Shown: positions 45,439-54,093, counted from the first letter of the stretch. The stretch: 64,000 nt of DNA from a bacterium (GCA_028824015.1 JAPPFC010000046.1:1-64000), one strand, 5' to 3'. The notes: generated by a model from the letters alone, not told the origin. Translations and numbers: made by a program.

Positions 45439-45938
45439 GCTCGGTAGCCGGATTAATTAGCAAAGGCAGTCGGAGCACCATTTCGGTGCTCCGACTGCTC
45501 CTAGCCGTACTGCTGGGTGGCCTGTCGCTTCTGATGTTCGTACAGGTCGTGATGCGGTACGTATTCAACTCTTCGATCGTGTGGTCCGAGGAGGTGCCCA
45601 GAATCATGCTCATCTGGCTGGTGTTCGTGGGGCTGGCCACCACCATGAAGGGCAAGCACCTGATCATCGACGTCGTGCGGGAACGTCGCTGGATAGCGGT
45701 GGTCTCCATCGTCTTCAAGTGGGCCATGCTGATCTTCTTCGTTTACTACGGGACGGTCCTGGCCACCAAGGTGTCGGGCCAGACCATGCCGATCACCAAG
45801 ATCTCCCGCTCCTGGCAGTACGCGGCCGCTCCGGTGGGCGCCGCCCTGGCGCTGATCCTGGGAGTGGACGAGATCTTCGACTTGTTCCGGTCATCTGATT
45901 CCGAAGAGCCGTCCTCCGTGGCGGCTGCGGAGGCCTGA
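45435..45938 (+). CDS. dctQ: TRAP transporter small permease (DctQ)
   Basis: GTG at 45435 overlaps the stop of the binding-protein gene. The 167-residue product has four membrane helices and the DctQ signature RYVFNSSIVWSEEVPRIMLIW, split over helix and loop. It pairs with DctM in the membrane. It ends 3 bases before the DctM start. Confidence 0.88.
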   Translation: MSSVAGLISKGSRSTISVLRLLLAVLLGGLSLLMFVQVVMRYVFNSSIVWSEEVPRIMLIWLVFVGLATTMKGKHLIIDVVRERRWIAVVSIVFKWAMLIFFVYYGTVLATKVSGQTMPITKISRSWQYAAAPVGAALALILGVDEIFDLFRSSDSEEPSSVAAAEA

Positions 45939-45941
45939 GCC

Positions 45942-47231
45942 ATGCTGCTGCTGGCGGTGTTCGGGACGTTGTTCCTGTTGCTGCTGCTGCGGGTGCCGAT
46001 CTTTGCGGCGCTGGGCGGCGCCACCATCGTGGGCGTCCTGCTGCACCCTTCGGCCTCCCTCATCGACGTGGTGCGCAACTCCATCAACGGGATCGACTCG
46101 TTGGTGCTGTTCGCGGCGCCCCTGTTCGTTCTGGCCGGCAATCTCATCCTGGCGGGAGGCGTTTCCCGGCGTTTGATCGGCTGGGTGGACCTTCTGTTCG
46201 GTTTCAGCCGGCTCCGCCTGGCATATGTGAACGTGTTCGGGTCGATGTTCTTCGGGGGGATCTCCGGTTCGGCCACCGCCGACTCCGCAGCCATCGGCTC
46301 GGTGCTGGTGCCGGAGATGAAAAAGGGTGGGTATCCCACTCCCTACGCGGCGGGGGTCACCGCCGCTTCGAGTTCAATAGGGATCATCGTCCCTCCCAGC
46401 GTGCCGATGATCCTGGCGGGGGCCGCCACCAGTGTCTCGATCACCAAGCTGTTCGTGGGAGGGTATGGCCCCGGAATACTGATCGCGGTCTCCCTGGCCA
46501 CGGTGGCCTGGATAAGGCGCCCGCGTTCGGGCGTGAAGGCCGATCCCGAGAGGTTCAGCATCAAGCGCATGGGCACAACCACCTACAAGGCGTTGCCCGC
46601 CCTGGTCTTCCCGGTGGTGATCATGGGAGGGATCCTGGCCGGAGTCTTCACGGCCACCGAAGCAGCGGCGGTGGCGGTGGTCTATTCGCTTCTGGTAGCC
46701 ATCTTCATATACCGGGAGATGGGATGGAAGACCTTCTTCAAAATTCTCAAGGAATCGGCCGAGTTCGCCGCGGTGTTGTTCATCATCGTCGCCACGGCCC
46801 AGGCTTTCGGGCGGTTCCTGACCCTGGCCAAGGTGCCCCAGCAGCTCACCGAGTTCATGCTGGGATTCTCGAGCACCCCGGCGGTGGTGATCCTGATGAT
46901 GATCCTTCTCCTCCTGATCATCGGCACCTTCATGGAGACAGTCCCCATCGTGCTGGTGCTCTATCCCATCCTCGAGCCGATCGCCACCTCACCCGAGGTG
47001 GGGATGGATCCCATCCACTACGGTGTCACCTTCATGGGCGCCATCGCGGTCGGCCTCCTCACTCCCCCCTACGGAGTTCTCCTGTTCGTCAACTCCAAGA
47101 TCGCCGGGATCCCCTCTGCCGACCTGATCAGGGCCGTGCTGCCCTTCATCGCGGTGCTCATCGTCGACGTGCTGATCATCGCCTTCTTCCCACCCCTCAC
47201 TCTGGGGCCGGTGAATTTCTTCTTCGGCTAG
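45942..47231 (+). CDS. dctM: TRAP transporter large permease (DctM)
   Basis: The 429-residue large subunit has about 12 membrane helices. It carries the characteristic GSMFFGGISGSATADSAAIGS and PPSVPMILAGAATSVSITKLF segments. It drives solute uptake by a sodium or proton gradient together with DctQ and DctP. Confidence 0.92.
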   Translation: MLLLAVFGTLFLLLLLRVPIFAALGGATIVGVLLHPSASLIDVVRNSINGIDSLVLFAAPLFVLAGNLILAGGVSRRLIGWVDLLFGFSRLRLAYVNVFGSMFFGGISGSATADSAAIGSVLVPEMKKGGYPTPYAAGVTAASSSIGIIVPPSVPMILAGAATSVSITKLFVGGYGPGILIAVSLATVAWIRRPRSGVKADPERFSIKRMGTTTYKALPALVFPVVIMGGILAGVFTATEAAAVAVVYSLLVAIFIYREMGWKTFFKILKESAEFAAVLFIIVATAQAFGRFLTLAKVPQQLTEFMLGFSSTPAVVILMMILLLLIIGTFMETVPIVLVLYPILEPIATSPEVGMDPIHYGVTFMGAIAVGLLTPPYGVLLFVNSKIAGIPSADLIRAVLPFIAVLIVDVLIIAFFPPLTLGPVNFFFG

Positions 47232-47252
47232 CTTTCCATGAAAGGTCCTTCC

Positions 47253-48647
47253 ATGTCCAGAGACGACTTCCGCATCCTCTCCTTCGTGAACCACATCCCC
47301 GTCCACCCCAGGGTGGATGAGTTCCTGGCCGAGACGGCCCGCCGGGGAGTGGACGCGGTGTGCTCGCAGGGCACCGGGATGGACTTCGGCCCTTACATGC
47401 TGGGGAGCGGCACCCAGTTCACCAGCGAGAACTTCCGTGAGAACGTCCGACCCTACATGCGCTTCGCCAAGGAACAAGGCGTTCCGTTCGTGTTCTCGGT
47501 GGGGATCGCCGGGGGGCGCACCCAGTTGGACGAGTGCCTCGACCGGGTGGACGAGATCACCTCGGAGGAGGACCTGTCTCTCCGGATCGCGGTGATCGAC
47601 GGAGAAGTCGACCGGGAGATGCTGACCGAGCGGATCAGAGACGGGGCGAAAGCCCCCCGGGCCGTGGAGTCGCCGCACCTCTCGGAGATGCTGACCCCCG
47701 AGGACGTCGAGGCGTCCGAGCACATAGTGGCGCAGATGGGGCCCGAGCCGATCATGGCGGCCCTGGAGGCCGGGGTGGACGGCGTGATCACCGGTCGGGC
47801 GCTCGATGTGGGGATATACATGGCCCCTCCGCTGGCGGCCGGATTCCCTCGCGGGTCCACCACCCACATGGCCAAGGTGCTGGAGTGCGCCGGCCTGGCG
47901 CTCCATCCCGGCGACCCGTCCGAGCCGATCTACGGAGTTCTGGAGCCCGACGCCATCACCGTCTACCCGGTGTCGGACACCCAGGCCGCCACGGCCCGGT
48001 CCATCGCCAGCCACTCCATGTACGAGCGGGACAATCCCTTCATGGAGAAGAACCCGGGAGGGTATCTCGACCTGACCGACGCCACCTACACCGAGGTCCC
48101 CGGTTCCGGGGTGCGCTCGGAGGGAGCGATCTGGGTTGACACGCCCTACACGATCAAGCTGGAAGGCGCCCGGCGAGAAGGGTACCGCACCATTGCCGTG
48201 TTCGGAGTGCGGGAACCGGCTTTCATCGACTGCCTGGACTGGTTCCTGGACAACATCCGCTCCACCATTGCCGGGTCACCGCGGTTCGGGCACCTGGACG
48301 AGGGCAAGCACTACAAGATCACTTTCGACCAGTACGGGCGAAACGGCGTGCTGGGGCCCAACGAGCCGCTCCGGGGACGGACGCCTCATGAGATCGGCCT
48401 GCTGGTGGACGTCATCGCCGAAACCCAGGAATTGGCCGAGAACCTGGCCTACTTTATCTGCATGGAACTGTGGATCAAGCCCTACCCGAACCGCCAGACG
48501 TCGGCGGGAAACCTGGCCACCCGGTTCGCTCCTCCCACCATCAATGTGGGCCCGGCGTTCTCTTTCAATGTGTGGCATCTCCTGGAGGTGGAGGACCCGC
48601 TGGAACTCTTCCCCTACCAGGTGGTCGATTTCCCGAGGGGGCGCTGA
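47253..48647 (+). CDS. DUF1446/AtuA-like protein
   Basis: ATG 47253 (MSRDDFRIL) has AAAGG at a good distance; ATG 47238 is an alternative. The roughly 464-residue protein matches DUF1446, the acyclic terpene utilisation AtuA family. Segments are PRVDEFLAETARRGVDAVCSQ, GGRTQLDECLDRVDE and GVITGRALDVGIYMAPPL. AtuA's exact reaction is unknown; the family occurs in carboxylic acid and terpene catabolic operons. Here it follows the TRAP genes by 21 bases and is followed by DUF4387, its usual companion. Confidence 0.85.
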   Translation: MSRDDFRILSFVNHIPVHPRVDEFLAETARRGVDAVCSQGTGMDFGPYMLGSGTQFTSENFRENVRPYMRFAKEQGVPFVFSVGIAGGRTQLDECLDRVDEITSEEDLSLRIAVIDGEVDREMLTERIRDGAKAPRAVESPHLSEMLTPEDVEASEHIVAQMGPEPIMAALEAGVDGVITGRALDVGIYMAPPLAAGFPRGSTTHMAKVLECAGLALHPGDPSEPIYGVLEPDAITVYPVSDTQAATARSIASHSMYERDNPFMEKNPGGYLDLTDATYTEVPGSGVRSEGAIWVDTPYTIKLEGARREGYRTIAVFGVREPAFIDCLDWFLDNIRSTIAGSPRFGHLDEGKHYKITFDQYGRNGVLGPNEPLRGRTPHEIGLLVDVIAETQELAENLAYFICMELWIKPYPNRQTSAGNLATRFAPPTINVGPAFSFNVWHLLEVEDPLELFPYQVVDFPRGR

Positions 48648-48970
48648 TGCCTCGGCTTCGCGACTTCGCCAAGACCCTTCGGTCCAAGAACTGCGATCCC
48701 TTCAACACCACCTTCGATGTTTTCTTCGACTCCGAAGAGGCTTACCGGCAGGTGAAGGACTCGGGACGGATCACCGCCGAGGTGCTGGCGCCGCTGTACG
48801 GGCTCACCAACGACCAGGTGCTGGGCATCTACTTCCTGGACAATGCCCTGGCCTTCAAGGTCACCATGGTGAAGGACATCGCCTCCTCCGACCCGGCCTG
48901 CAAGGACGTGTTCGGCGCCCACCAGCATCTGATGCTCGCCGATCTCGAGATACCGGAGGAAAAGAGATGA
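48647..48970 (+). CDS. DUF4387 family protein
   Basis: ATG 48647 overlaps the DUF1446 stop. The 107-residue product shows the DUF4387 pattern RSKNCDPFNTTFDVFF and GRITAEVLAPLYGLTNDQV. It is nearly always found next to DUF1446 proteins; the two presumably act together. Its function is unknown. Its stop overlaps the start of the selenoprotein candidate. Confidence 0.88.
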   Translation: MPRLRDFAKTLRSKNCDPFNTTFDVFFDSEEAYRQVKDSGRITAEVLAPLYGLTNDQVLGIYFLDNALAFKVTMVKDIASSDPACKDVFGAHQHLMLADLEIPEEKR

Positions 48971-49506
48971 GACTGTTGGACCCCCGAGCCGAGGAGTACC
49001 GCCGGTTGGACGGCGCCGATCCCCTCAAACCCGTGGAAGCCGTGGAACTGAACGTGGGCATCCTCAACTCGCGCTGGGAGTCGATGACCCGTATAGCCGC
49101 ACTGGTGGATGAACGCCTCCGGCGCCTGTCGTTCATCAGAGACGTTCGGCACTGGAAGATCAAGCACTCCGAGCCCACGCCCCAGGAGGTGATCGATCAG
49201 GTGGTGGGTTACAGCCATTTCGCGGTGCTGGGACTCGGCAACTGAGGGGCTTGCACAGCGTGGAGTTGCCACGACGGGACCGAGTTGAGAAAGCGGGGGC
49301 TGGGAACGGTGGTGCTGATCACCGAGGCCTTCGAGGAGTTGGCCAAAGCCACCCTGGCCAGCCGGGGAGTGCCCGATCTGCCCATGGTGATCTTCCCGCA
49401 CCAGACCGAGGTGATGACCACCGAGGAGTTGCGGCCGTACGTGGAGTTGGCGGTCGACCATGAGATCGTCCCTCTCATCAAATCGGTCCGGGAACCCTTG
49501 GCCTGA
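48967..49506 (+). CDS. UGSC family protein, probable selenoprotein (TGA at 49243-49245 read as Sec)
   Basis: ATG 48967 has GGAGG upstream and overlaps the DUF4387 stop. Residues 1-92 end in HFAVLGLGN, where an in-frame TGA follows. The same frame continues GACTAWSCHDGTELRKRG, then LGTVVLITEAFEELAKATL, ending at TGA 49504-49506. The joined 179-residue protein has the layout of the UGSC (Sec-Gly-Ser-Cys) family, with U93-G-A-C here. A plain stop would split one recognisable domain exactly at its key motif. The reaction is unknown; a thiol/selenol redox or C-heteroatom chemistry is plausible. No Sec machinery genes lie in the window. Confidence 0.85.
49259..49273 (+). promoter_or_regulatory. Candidate bacterial SECIS hairpin
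   Basis: CGTGG (49259-49263) pairs with CCACG (49269-49273) around a 5-base loop AGTTG. The loop begins 18 bases after the TGA and has a G in its second position, as expected of bacterial SECIS elements. The stem is short, so this is supportive but not proof. Confidence 0.55.
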
Positions 49507-49528
49507 GCGGCCGGAGGACTGCGTCTAG

Positions 49529-50560
49529 ATGGAACTGTTGTCCCGGGAGCTTGACTGCCCGACCGATCTTGGCCTGGACGCGATCCAGGACTGGTTTCAC
49601 CGAGAGGACCTGTCCGACGGACTGCCAGTGATACCCCCCACGCCCGGGCGGGTGGCCGCCATGGTGGCCGGGAGTGGACGCGACCCGGCCGAAGAGGTCG
49701 GGATCATCGACCCCAAGCGGGGCGTGGCCACCGTGGAGAAGTTGGCTATCAATGCGGTGATGGCCGGATGCCTTCCCTCTTACATGCCGGTGATCGTGGC
49801 CGCCGTCTCGGCCATGTGCGAACCCATCTTCAACCTCCACGCCATCCAATCGACCACCAACCCGGCCACGCCCCTGGTGGTGGTGAACGGGCCGATCCGC
49901 CGGGAACTCTCCATGAACACCGACCGCAACCTGCTCGGTCCGGGCAACCGGGCCAACGCCACCATCGGCCGGGCCCTGCGGTTGGCCATGCGCAACCTGG
50001 GGGGCGCCTACATCGGCGTGGACCAGGCCACCCACGGAAGCCCGGCCAAGTACAGCCTGGTGGTCCCCGAGGACGAGGAGTCGAGTCCCTGGGAGCCGCT
50101 GCACGTCCAGTTGGGGTACCGGCCGGATGACTCCACCGTCTCGGTGGCGGGCATCGAGTCGGTGATCAACTCCACGGCGGTGTGGTGGACGCCCGACTCG
50201 CTGGCCAAGATGCTGGCCAAGACCCTCCGCTCCACCGCCACCAGCCAGTTCTTCTCCCGGGGGACCCTCACCCTGTTGATGAGCCCTGCCCACGCCGGGG
50301 TGTTCGCCCGGGACGGGTGGAGCAAGAAGAGACTTCGCGAGCACCTGTGGGAGATGGCCAAGGTCCCGCTGTCCGACTACCCGCCGGAGGGCAATATCCC
50401 GCAGGGCGACTGGACGGTGGATGAAGACCGCGTGTTGATTTGCGAGACGCCCGACGATCTGCGGATCGTGGTCGGGGGCGGCACCGAGGGAAACGCCTCC
50501 CACTCGGTTTTCTTCTCGGGATTCTGCCTCTCCAAGGGCGTGACCAGGAGGATCGAGTGA
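49529..50560 (+). CDS. Partner protein of the UGSC family, 343 residues
   Basis: The protein has the pattern SDGLPVIPPTPGRVAAMVAG, then GVATVEKLAINAVMAGC and PSYMPVIVAAVSAM. I recall this arrangement from proteins adjacent or fused to UGSC domains, with an invariant AINAVMAGC cysteine. The enzymatic role is unknown. The ATG follows GGAGG by about 12 bases and lies 22 bases after the UGSC gene. Its stop overlaps the acyl-CoA dehydrogenase start. Confidence 0.75.
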   Translation: MELLSRELDCPTDLGLDAIQDWFHREDLSDGLPVIPPTPGRVAAMVAGSGRDPAEEVGIIDPKRGVATVEKLAINAVMAGCLPSYMPVIVAAVSAMCEPIFNLHAIQSTTNPATPLVVVNGPIRRELSMNTDRNLLGPGNRANATIGRALRLAMRNLGGAYIGVDQATHGSPAKYSLVVPEDEESSPWEPLHVQLGYRPDDSTVSVAGIESVINSTAVWWTPDSLAKMLAKTLRSTATSQFFSRGTLTLLMSPAHAGVFARDGWSKKRLREHLWEMAKVPLSDYPPEGNIPQGDWTVDEDRVLICETPDDLRIVVGGGTEGNASHSVFFSGFCLSKGVTRRIE

Positions 50561-51663
50561 ACGGGGACCTGCTGGATCATCTTCGCTCCGAGGTGGAACC
50601 CCGGGTGGACGGCTGGGAGGAGGAAGGCCACGTCCCGCCCGAAGCGCTCTGGGAGGTGGGGCGCCGCTTCGGGCTGCTGGGTATGATGACTCCCGCCGAC
50701 CGGGGCGGGAATCCCAGGCCGTGGGCGGAGATCGTGGCGGTGGCCGGCGCCCTGGGCCGTGTGTATCGACCCTTCGGGTTCCTGCTCACCAACGCACTGA
50801 TCGCCGGGTACCTGGCGGAGGTCGCCAACGACCTGCAGTGGAACAGGCGCGGGCTTCCCATCGTGGAAGGCCGGGCCGCTTCGGTGCTGGCTCTGAACGA
50901 GCCCGGCTCCGGTAACGACCTGGCGGCCCTTGCGACCATTGCCGAAAGGCGTGACGGCGGTTTCCGGCTGACCGGGACCAAGACCTACATTCCCAACGCC
51001 GATCAGGTCGACTTCCTGCTGGTGGCCGCCCGGGAAGCCCCGGATGCCGATCCGTCGATCTACGCGGTCGATCCCGGCTCGCGGGGAAGCGAGGTGCGGC
51101 GACTGGGCCCGACCATGGCGTTGCGAGGAGTGCACCTGTGCGAGGTCGAGTTCGACGGGTGCCTCGTGGCCCCCGAGGACCGGATAGGGGAGATGAGAGA
51201 TCTGTGGCCCCATCTGGGAAGGAGTCGATTGCTCACCGCCGGTCTGGCATTGGGATGCGCCACCGAGGCACTGGAGTTGGCTCTCGAATACACCGCCCGG
51301 ACCCGCCGGTTCGGAAAGCCCCTCAACCGCCAGGGCGCGGTCCAGCAGAGCCTCGCCGGGATGGGAATAGCGGTGGAGACCGGCCGGATCTATCTGGATC
51401 ACGCCGCGTCGCGGGTCGACGCCGGCGAACGGGCGTCGCTTCAGATCTCGGCGGCCAAGGTGTATGCGACGGATCTGGCGATGAGCGTGACGACCTCGGC
51501 CACCCAACTCATGGGAGGGTGGGGATACCTTACCTCCGGCAAGGTGGAGAGGCTGATGAGAGAGGCGAAACTCAACCAGATCGTGGACGGGGCAAACGAG
51601 ATCCACCGCACCCTGATCGCCAGGGAGTTGTCCGACCGATACTCAGAGAAGGGAGAGAAATGA
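50557..51663 (+). CDS. Acyl-CoA dehydrogenase family protein
   Basis: GTG 50557 overlaps the previous stop. The 368-residue flavoprotein has ALNEPGSGNDLAAL for FAD/substrate contact, GFRLTGTKTYIPNADQVDF, and IVDGANEIHRTLIARELSDR with the catalytic Glu position in the NEI segment. It oxidises a CoA thioester to the enoyl form. It is slightly shorter than typical 380-residue members. Confidence 0.85.
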   Translation: MNGDLLDHLRSEVEPRVDGWEEEGHVPPEALWEVGRRFGLLGMMTPADRGGNPRPWAEIVAVAGALGRVYRPFGFLLTNALIAGYLAEVANDLQWNRRGLPIVEGRAASVLALNEPGSGNDLAALATIAERRDGGFRLTGTKTYIPNADQVDFLLVAAREAPDADPSIYAVDPGSRGSEVRRLGPTMALRGVHLCEVEFDGCLVAPEDRIGEMRDLWPHLGRSRLLTAGLALGCATEALELALEYTARTRRFGKPLNRQGAVQQSLAGMGIAVETGRIYLDHAASRVDAGERASLQISAAKVYATDLAMSVTTSATQLMGGWGYLTSGKVERLMREAKLNQIVDGANEIHRTLIARELSDRYSEKGEK

Positions 51664-52424
51664 GCGATCAAGCTTCTTCTGTGGCCGTGATAACCGGCGG
51701 GGCCAGCGGCATCGGCTGGAAGACCGCCGAGGTGCTGCTGGAACGCCGGCCGGACGTGGCCTGCGCCCTGGTCGACCTCAACGAGGCGCAGTCCGCAGAG
51801 TTGATCGAACGCTTCGGGGAGGACCGGGTCCGTTTCGTGCAGTGCGACGTGACCGATCCGGCGGCTGTGAACGCCGCGGCAGCGGGGATCGAGGGGTGGA
51901 AGAGCCCGATCAGGATGCTGGTCACCTGCGCGGGGATCCAGATCGTGGGGGACAGCTTCGAGTTGCCGGTCGAGCATTGGCAGAAGGTAACCGGGGTGCA
52001 CCTGAACGGGACCTTCTACTGGTGTCAGGCGGCGGGGAGGGCCATGAGGGACGGGGGAGGGGGATCGATCGTCACCGTGGGCTCGATAGCACAGGACTTC
52101 GGGTTTCCCGGCCGGGCCGCCTACACGACGTCGAAGGCGGGGATCGGGGGCCTCACCAGGGTGCTGGCGGTGGAATGGGCCCCGGCGGGGATAAGGGTCA
52201 ACCAGGTGATCCCCGGGATGGTGGAGACCCCGCTCTTCCAGCGGGCTGCCGCCCAGGGAATCGTGGACGCCGAGGCGGCCGCTTCCGAGCATGCCCTGGG
52301 TCGGCTGGGGACCACTGGGGAGTTGGCCGAGGCCATCGTGTTTTTGTTGTCGGAACAGGCAAGTTTTATCACCGGGGAACTGGTGCATGTGGACGGGGGC
52401 TTCAGGGCCCAGCGTCTCGAGTAA
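51660..52424 (+). CDS. SDR family oxidoreductase
   Basis: ATG 51660 overlaps the previous stop (ATGA). The 254-residue classical SDR has TGGASGIG near residue 13, the catalytic YTTSK, and a C-terminal ASFITGELVHVDGG typical of 3-oxoacyl-ACP or hydroxyacyl-CoA dehydrogenases. In this operon it would oxidise the hydroxyacyl product to a beta-keto compound for the BKACE enzyme. Confidence 0.87.
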   Translation: MSDQASSVAVITGGASGIGWKTAEVLLERRPDVACALVDLNEAQSAELIERFGEDRVRFVQCDVTDPAAVNAAAAGIEGWKSPIRMLVTCAGIQIVGDSFELPVEHWQKVTGVHLNGTFYWCQAAGRAMRDGGGGSIVTVGSIAQDFGFPGRAAYTTSKAGIGGLTRVLAVEWAPAGIRVNQVIPGMVETPLFQRAAAQGIVDAEAAASEHALGRLGTTGELAEAIVFLLSEQASFITGELVHVDGGFRAQRLE

Positions 52425-52442
52425 AAGGAGCGCATTCAAAAC

Positions 52443-53447
52443 ATGGCAAAAGACAGAATCAACTGGGACAGAGTCAACGCATACATGGAGCGGAGCAAGA
52501 CCCGCGCCGTGCTGAAGCCCTACGGGATGCCCGACATCACCAACCCCTTCACCTCCGCATACGCCGATGTGGACGTGTCGCCGCGCTGGCCCATCTCAGA
52601 GGAGGTGGCCATCTCGGTTGCGCTTACCGGTGGGTTCTTCATGACCCGCCACAACCCCGCGCAGCCCATCTCGGAGCAGGAGATCATGGAGGCAGGGAGG
52701 GCCTGCATGCGGGCGGGCGCTACGGCTCTGCACATTCACGTTCGGAACGAGGCGGAGTGGTCCATCCTGGACCTGGCCCGGTTCGTCACCATAATCGAAC
52801 CGCTCCGTGACGAGTTCGAGGACCTGTATGTCTCGGCCGGAGAGGTGGCGATCGGTCCCGACGACTGGAACGAGATGATCAAGATCTCCAACTCGGGCCT
52901 GATCACCGGGTCGCCAGTCAACACCACCGCCACCTTCTGCGGCGACACCCTGTTCGCAAAGCCCCCGGCGGTGGTGATCGAAAAGACCCGTATCCTGATG
53001 GAGGCCGGAGTAAAGCCCGAGATCGCCGTCTACACCGACGCCGACGTGGACAATGCTCGCCGGTATCTGATCGAATCGGGCCTGCTGGAAGAGCCCCTCT
53101 ACTGGGTGGTCCTGCCGGCGCTTCCCGGCGGCAGTCCCATGCACAACCCCCGCCAGATGATCCAGGGCCTCACCCGCATCGTCGATTCGATATTCGACAT
53201 CAACCCCGACTCGATCGTCTCGGTGTGCGCGGCGGGCCGTCCCTCGGTCTACCTGGTCACCCTGGCCATGCTGATGGGACTCCACGTCCGCCTGGGAATG
53301 GAGGACACCGTCTGGCGCTACCCGCATCGTGACGAGTTGATAGCCTCCAACCTCCAGCAACTCCAAGCCGTGACAGCCATAGCCGAAAACCTAGGCCGCA
53401 CTCCCATGTCCGGCGCACGCTACCGAGAACTTTTGGGAGTGAGCTAA
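52443..53447 (+). CDS. BKACE family beta-keto acid cleavage enzyme (DUF849)
   Basis: This 334-residue TIM barrel matches BKACE: AISVALTGGFFMTRHNPAQP, the zinc ligands in ALHIHVRNE, then GLITGSPVNTTATFCGD, and PSVYLVTLAMLMGLHVRLGMED split over strands. BKACE enzymes condense a beta-keto acid with acetyl-CoA to give acetoacetate and a new CoA ester. It is the last gene of the TRAP-DUF1446-UGSC operon. Confidence 0.88.
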   Translation: MAKDRINWDRVNAYMERSKTRAVLKPYGMPDITNPFTSAYADVDVSPRWPISEEVAISVALTGGFFMTRHNPAQPISEQEIMEAGRACMRAGATALHIHVRNEAEWSILDLARFVTIIEPLRDEFEDLYVSAGEVAIGPDDWNEMIKISNSGLITGSPVNTTATFCGDTLFAKPPAVVIEKTRILMEAGVKPEIAVYTDADVDNARRYLIESGLLEEPLYWVVLPALPGGSPMHNPRQMIQGLTRIVDSIFDINPDSIVSVCAAGRPSVYLVTLAMLMGLHVRLGMEDTVWRYPHRDELIASNLQQLQAVTAIAENLGRTPMSGARYRELLGVS

Positions 53448-53514
53448 GGGGAAACAACTCCTAGCACCCTCGGGGTATTGACGTGCGGGCCTAGTTCCTG
53501 GTTGTTGTACTCTT

Positions 53515-53820
53515 GTGTCTGTGAGGGATATGTCCGTTGATGAGATGATTGCAGTCCTGAATGATCCTGGCCAAAAACTGGGATGGAAGGGCGCCCCAGC
53601 CGGGCTTGAAACTGAAGAGCAGGTTCGAGAGTGGGCGTTTGGGCTCTTCGCCGGTTGGGAGACCGAGCATCAGGTGAGTCACCTGCTAGAGGTGGGCGCC
53701 GAGGAAGCGGCGGACATTCTCAGCATGGCTGCCGAGTCGGATAAGGCCAAGCTGTTGTCCCTTCTACCCCCCGATTTCCGAGTTAGAGTCGAGACCCTCC
53801 TGCCCGTTCGGGGTCCCTGA
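53515..53820 (+). CDS. Hypothetical protein, 101 residues
   Basis: The protein is acidic and helical, with no family I recognise (MIAVLNDPGQKLGWKG, EHQVSHLLEVGAEEAADIL). GTG 53515 is used; GTG 53521 or ATG 53530 are alternatives. It pairs closely with the next gene, 12 bases downstream. The two small proteins could be a toxin-antitoxin-like module, but there is no direct evidence. Confidence 0.6.
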   Translation: MSVRDMSVDEMIAVLNDPGQKLGWKGAPAGLETEEQVREWAFGLFAGWETEHQVSHLLEVGAEEAADILSMAAESDKAKLLSLLPPDFRVRVETLLPVRGP

Positions 53821-53832
53821 AGCCTACCTGCT

Positions 53833-54093
53833 GTGCCTATCTGGTTTCACGGCCAGCGTCTAGGTATTCATCCTGCTGCTTTGAAGCACCGCACGGTGGA
53901 GGACATCGAGCGCGTTCTTCGTAGGAATGTAAGGGTGGATACCGATCAGGTGCACGGCCGGCAGGATATCGTGGCGGTCGCTAGATGGGATATGCAGGGA
54001 CTTCCCACCATCGTGCTCATCAATTCCAGCCAAGGTCTTATCTTCCATGCCAACAAGCCCTGTTCCGAGTTCCTATACATGTTTGAGGTATGA
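53833..54093 (+). CDS. Hypothetical protein, 86 residues
   Basis: The product begins with GTG (MPIWFHGQRLGIHPAALKHR). Features are an RTVEDIERVLRRNV segment and a DIVAVARWDMQGLPTIVLINSS core that vaguely recalls compact RNase-like toxins. I cannot assign a family. It follows the 101-residue gene on the same strand. Confidence 0.6.
   Translation: MPIWFHGQRLGIHPAALKHRTVEDIERVLRRNVRVDTDQVHGRQDIVAVARWDMQGLPTIVLINSSQGLIFHANKPCSEFLYMFEV

Noticed and set aside
48967-49245. Stand-alone 92-residue protein ending at the TGA
   Set aside because: Family-like sequence continues in the same frame directly after the TGA, so true termination here is unlikely.
49285-49506. Separate 73-residue protein starting at 49285
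   Set aside because: It is the second half of the UGSC protein; it has no ribosome binding site and the conserved motif continues upstream through the TGA.
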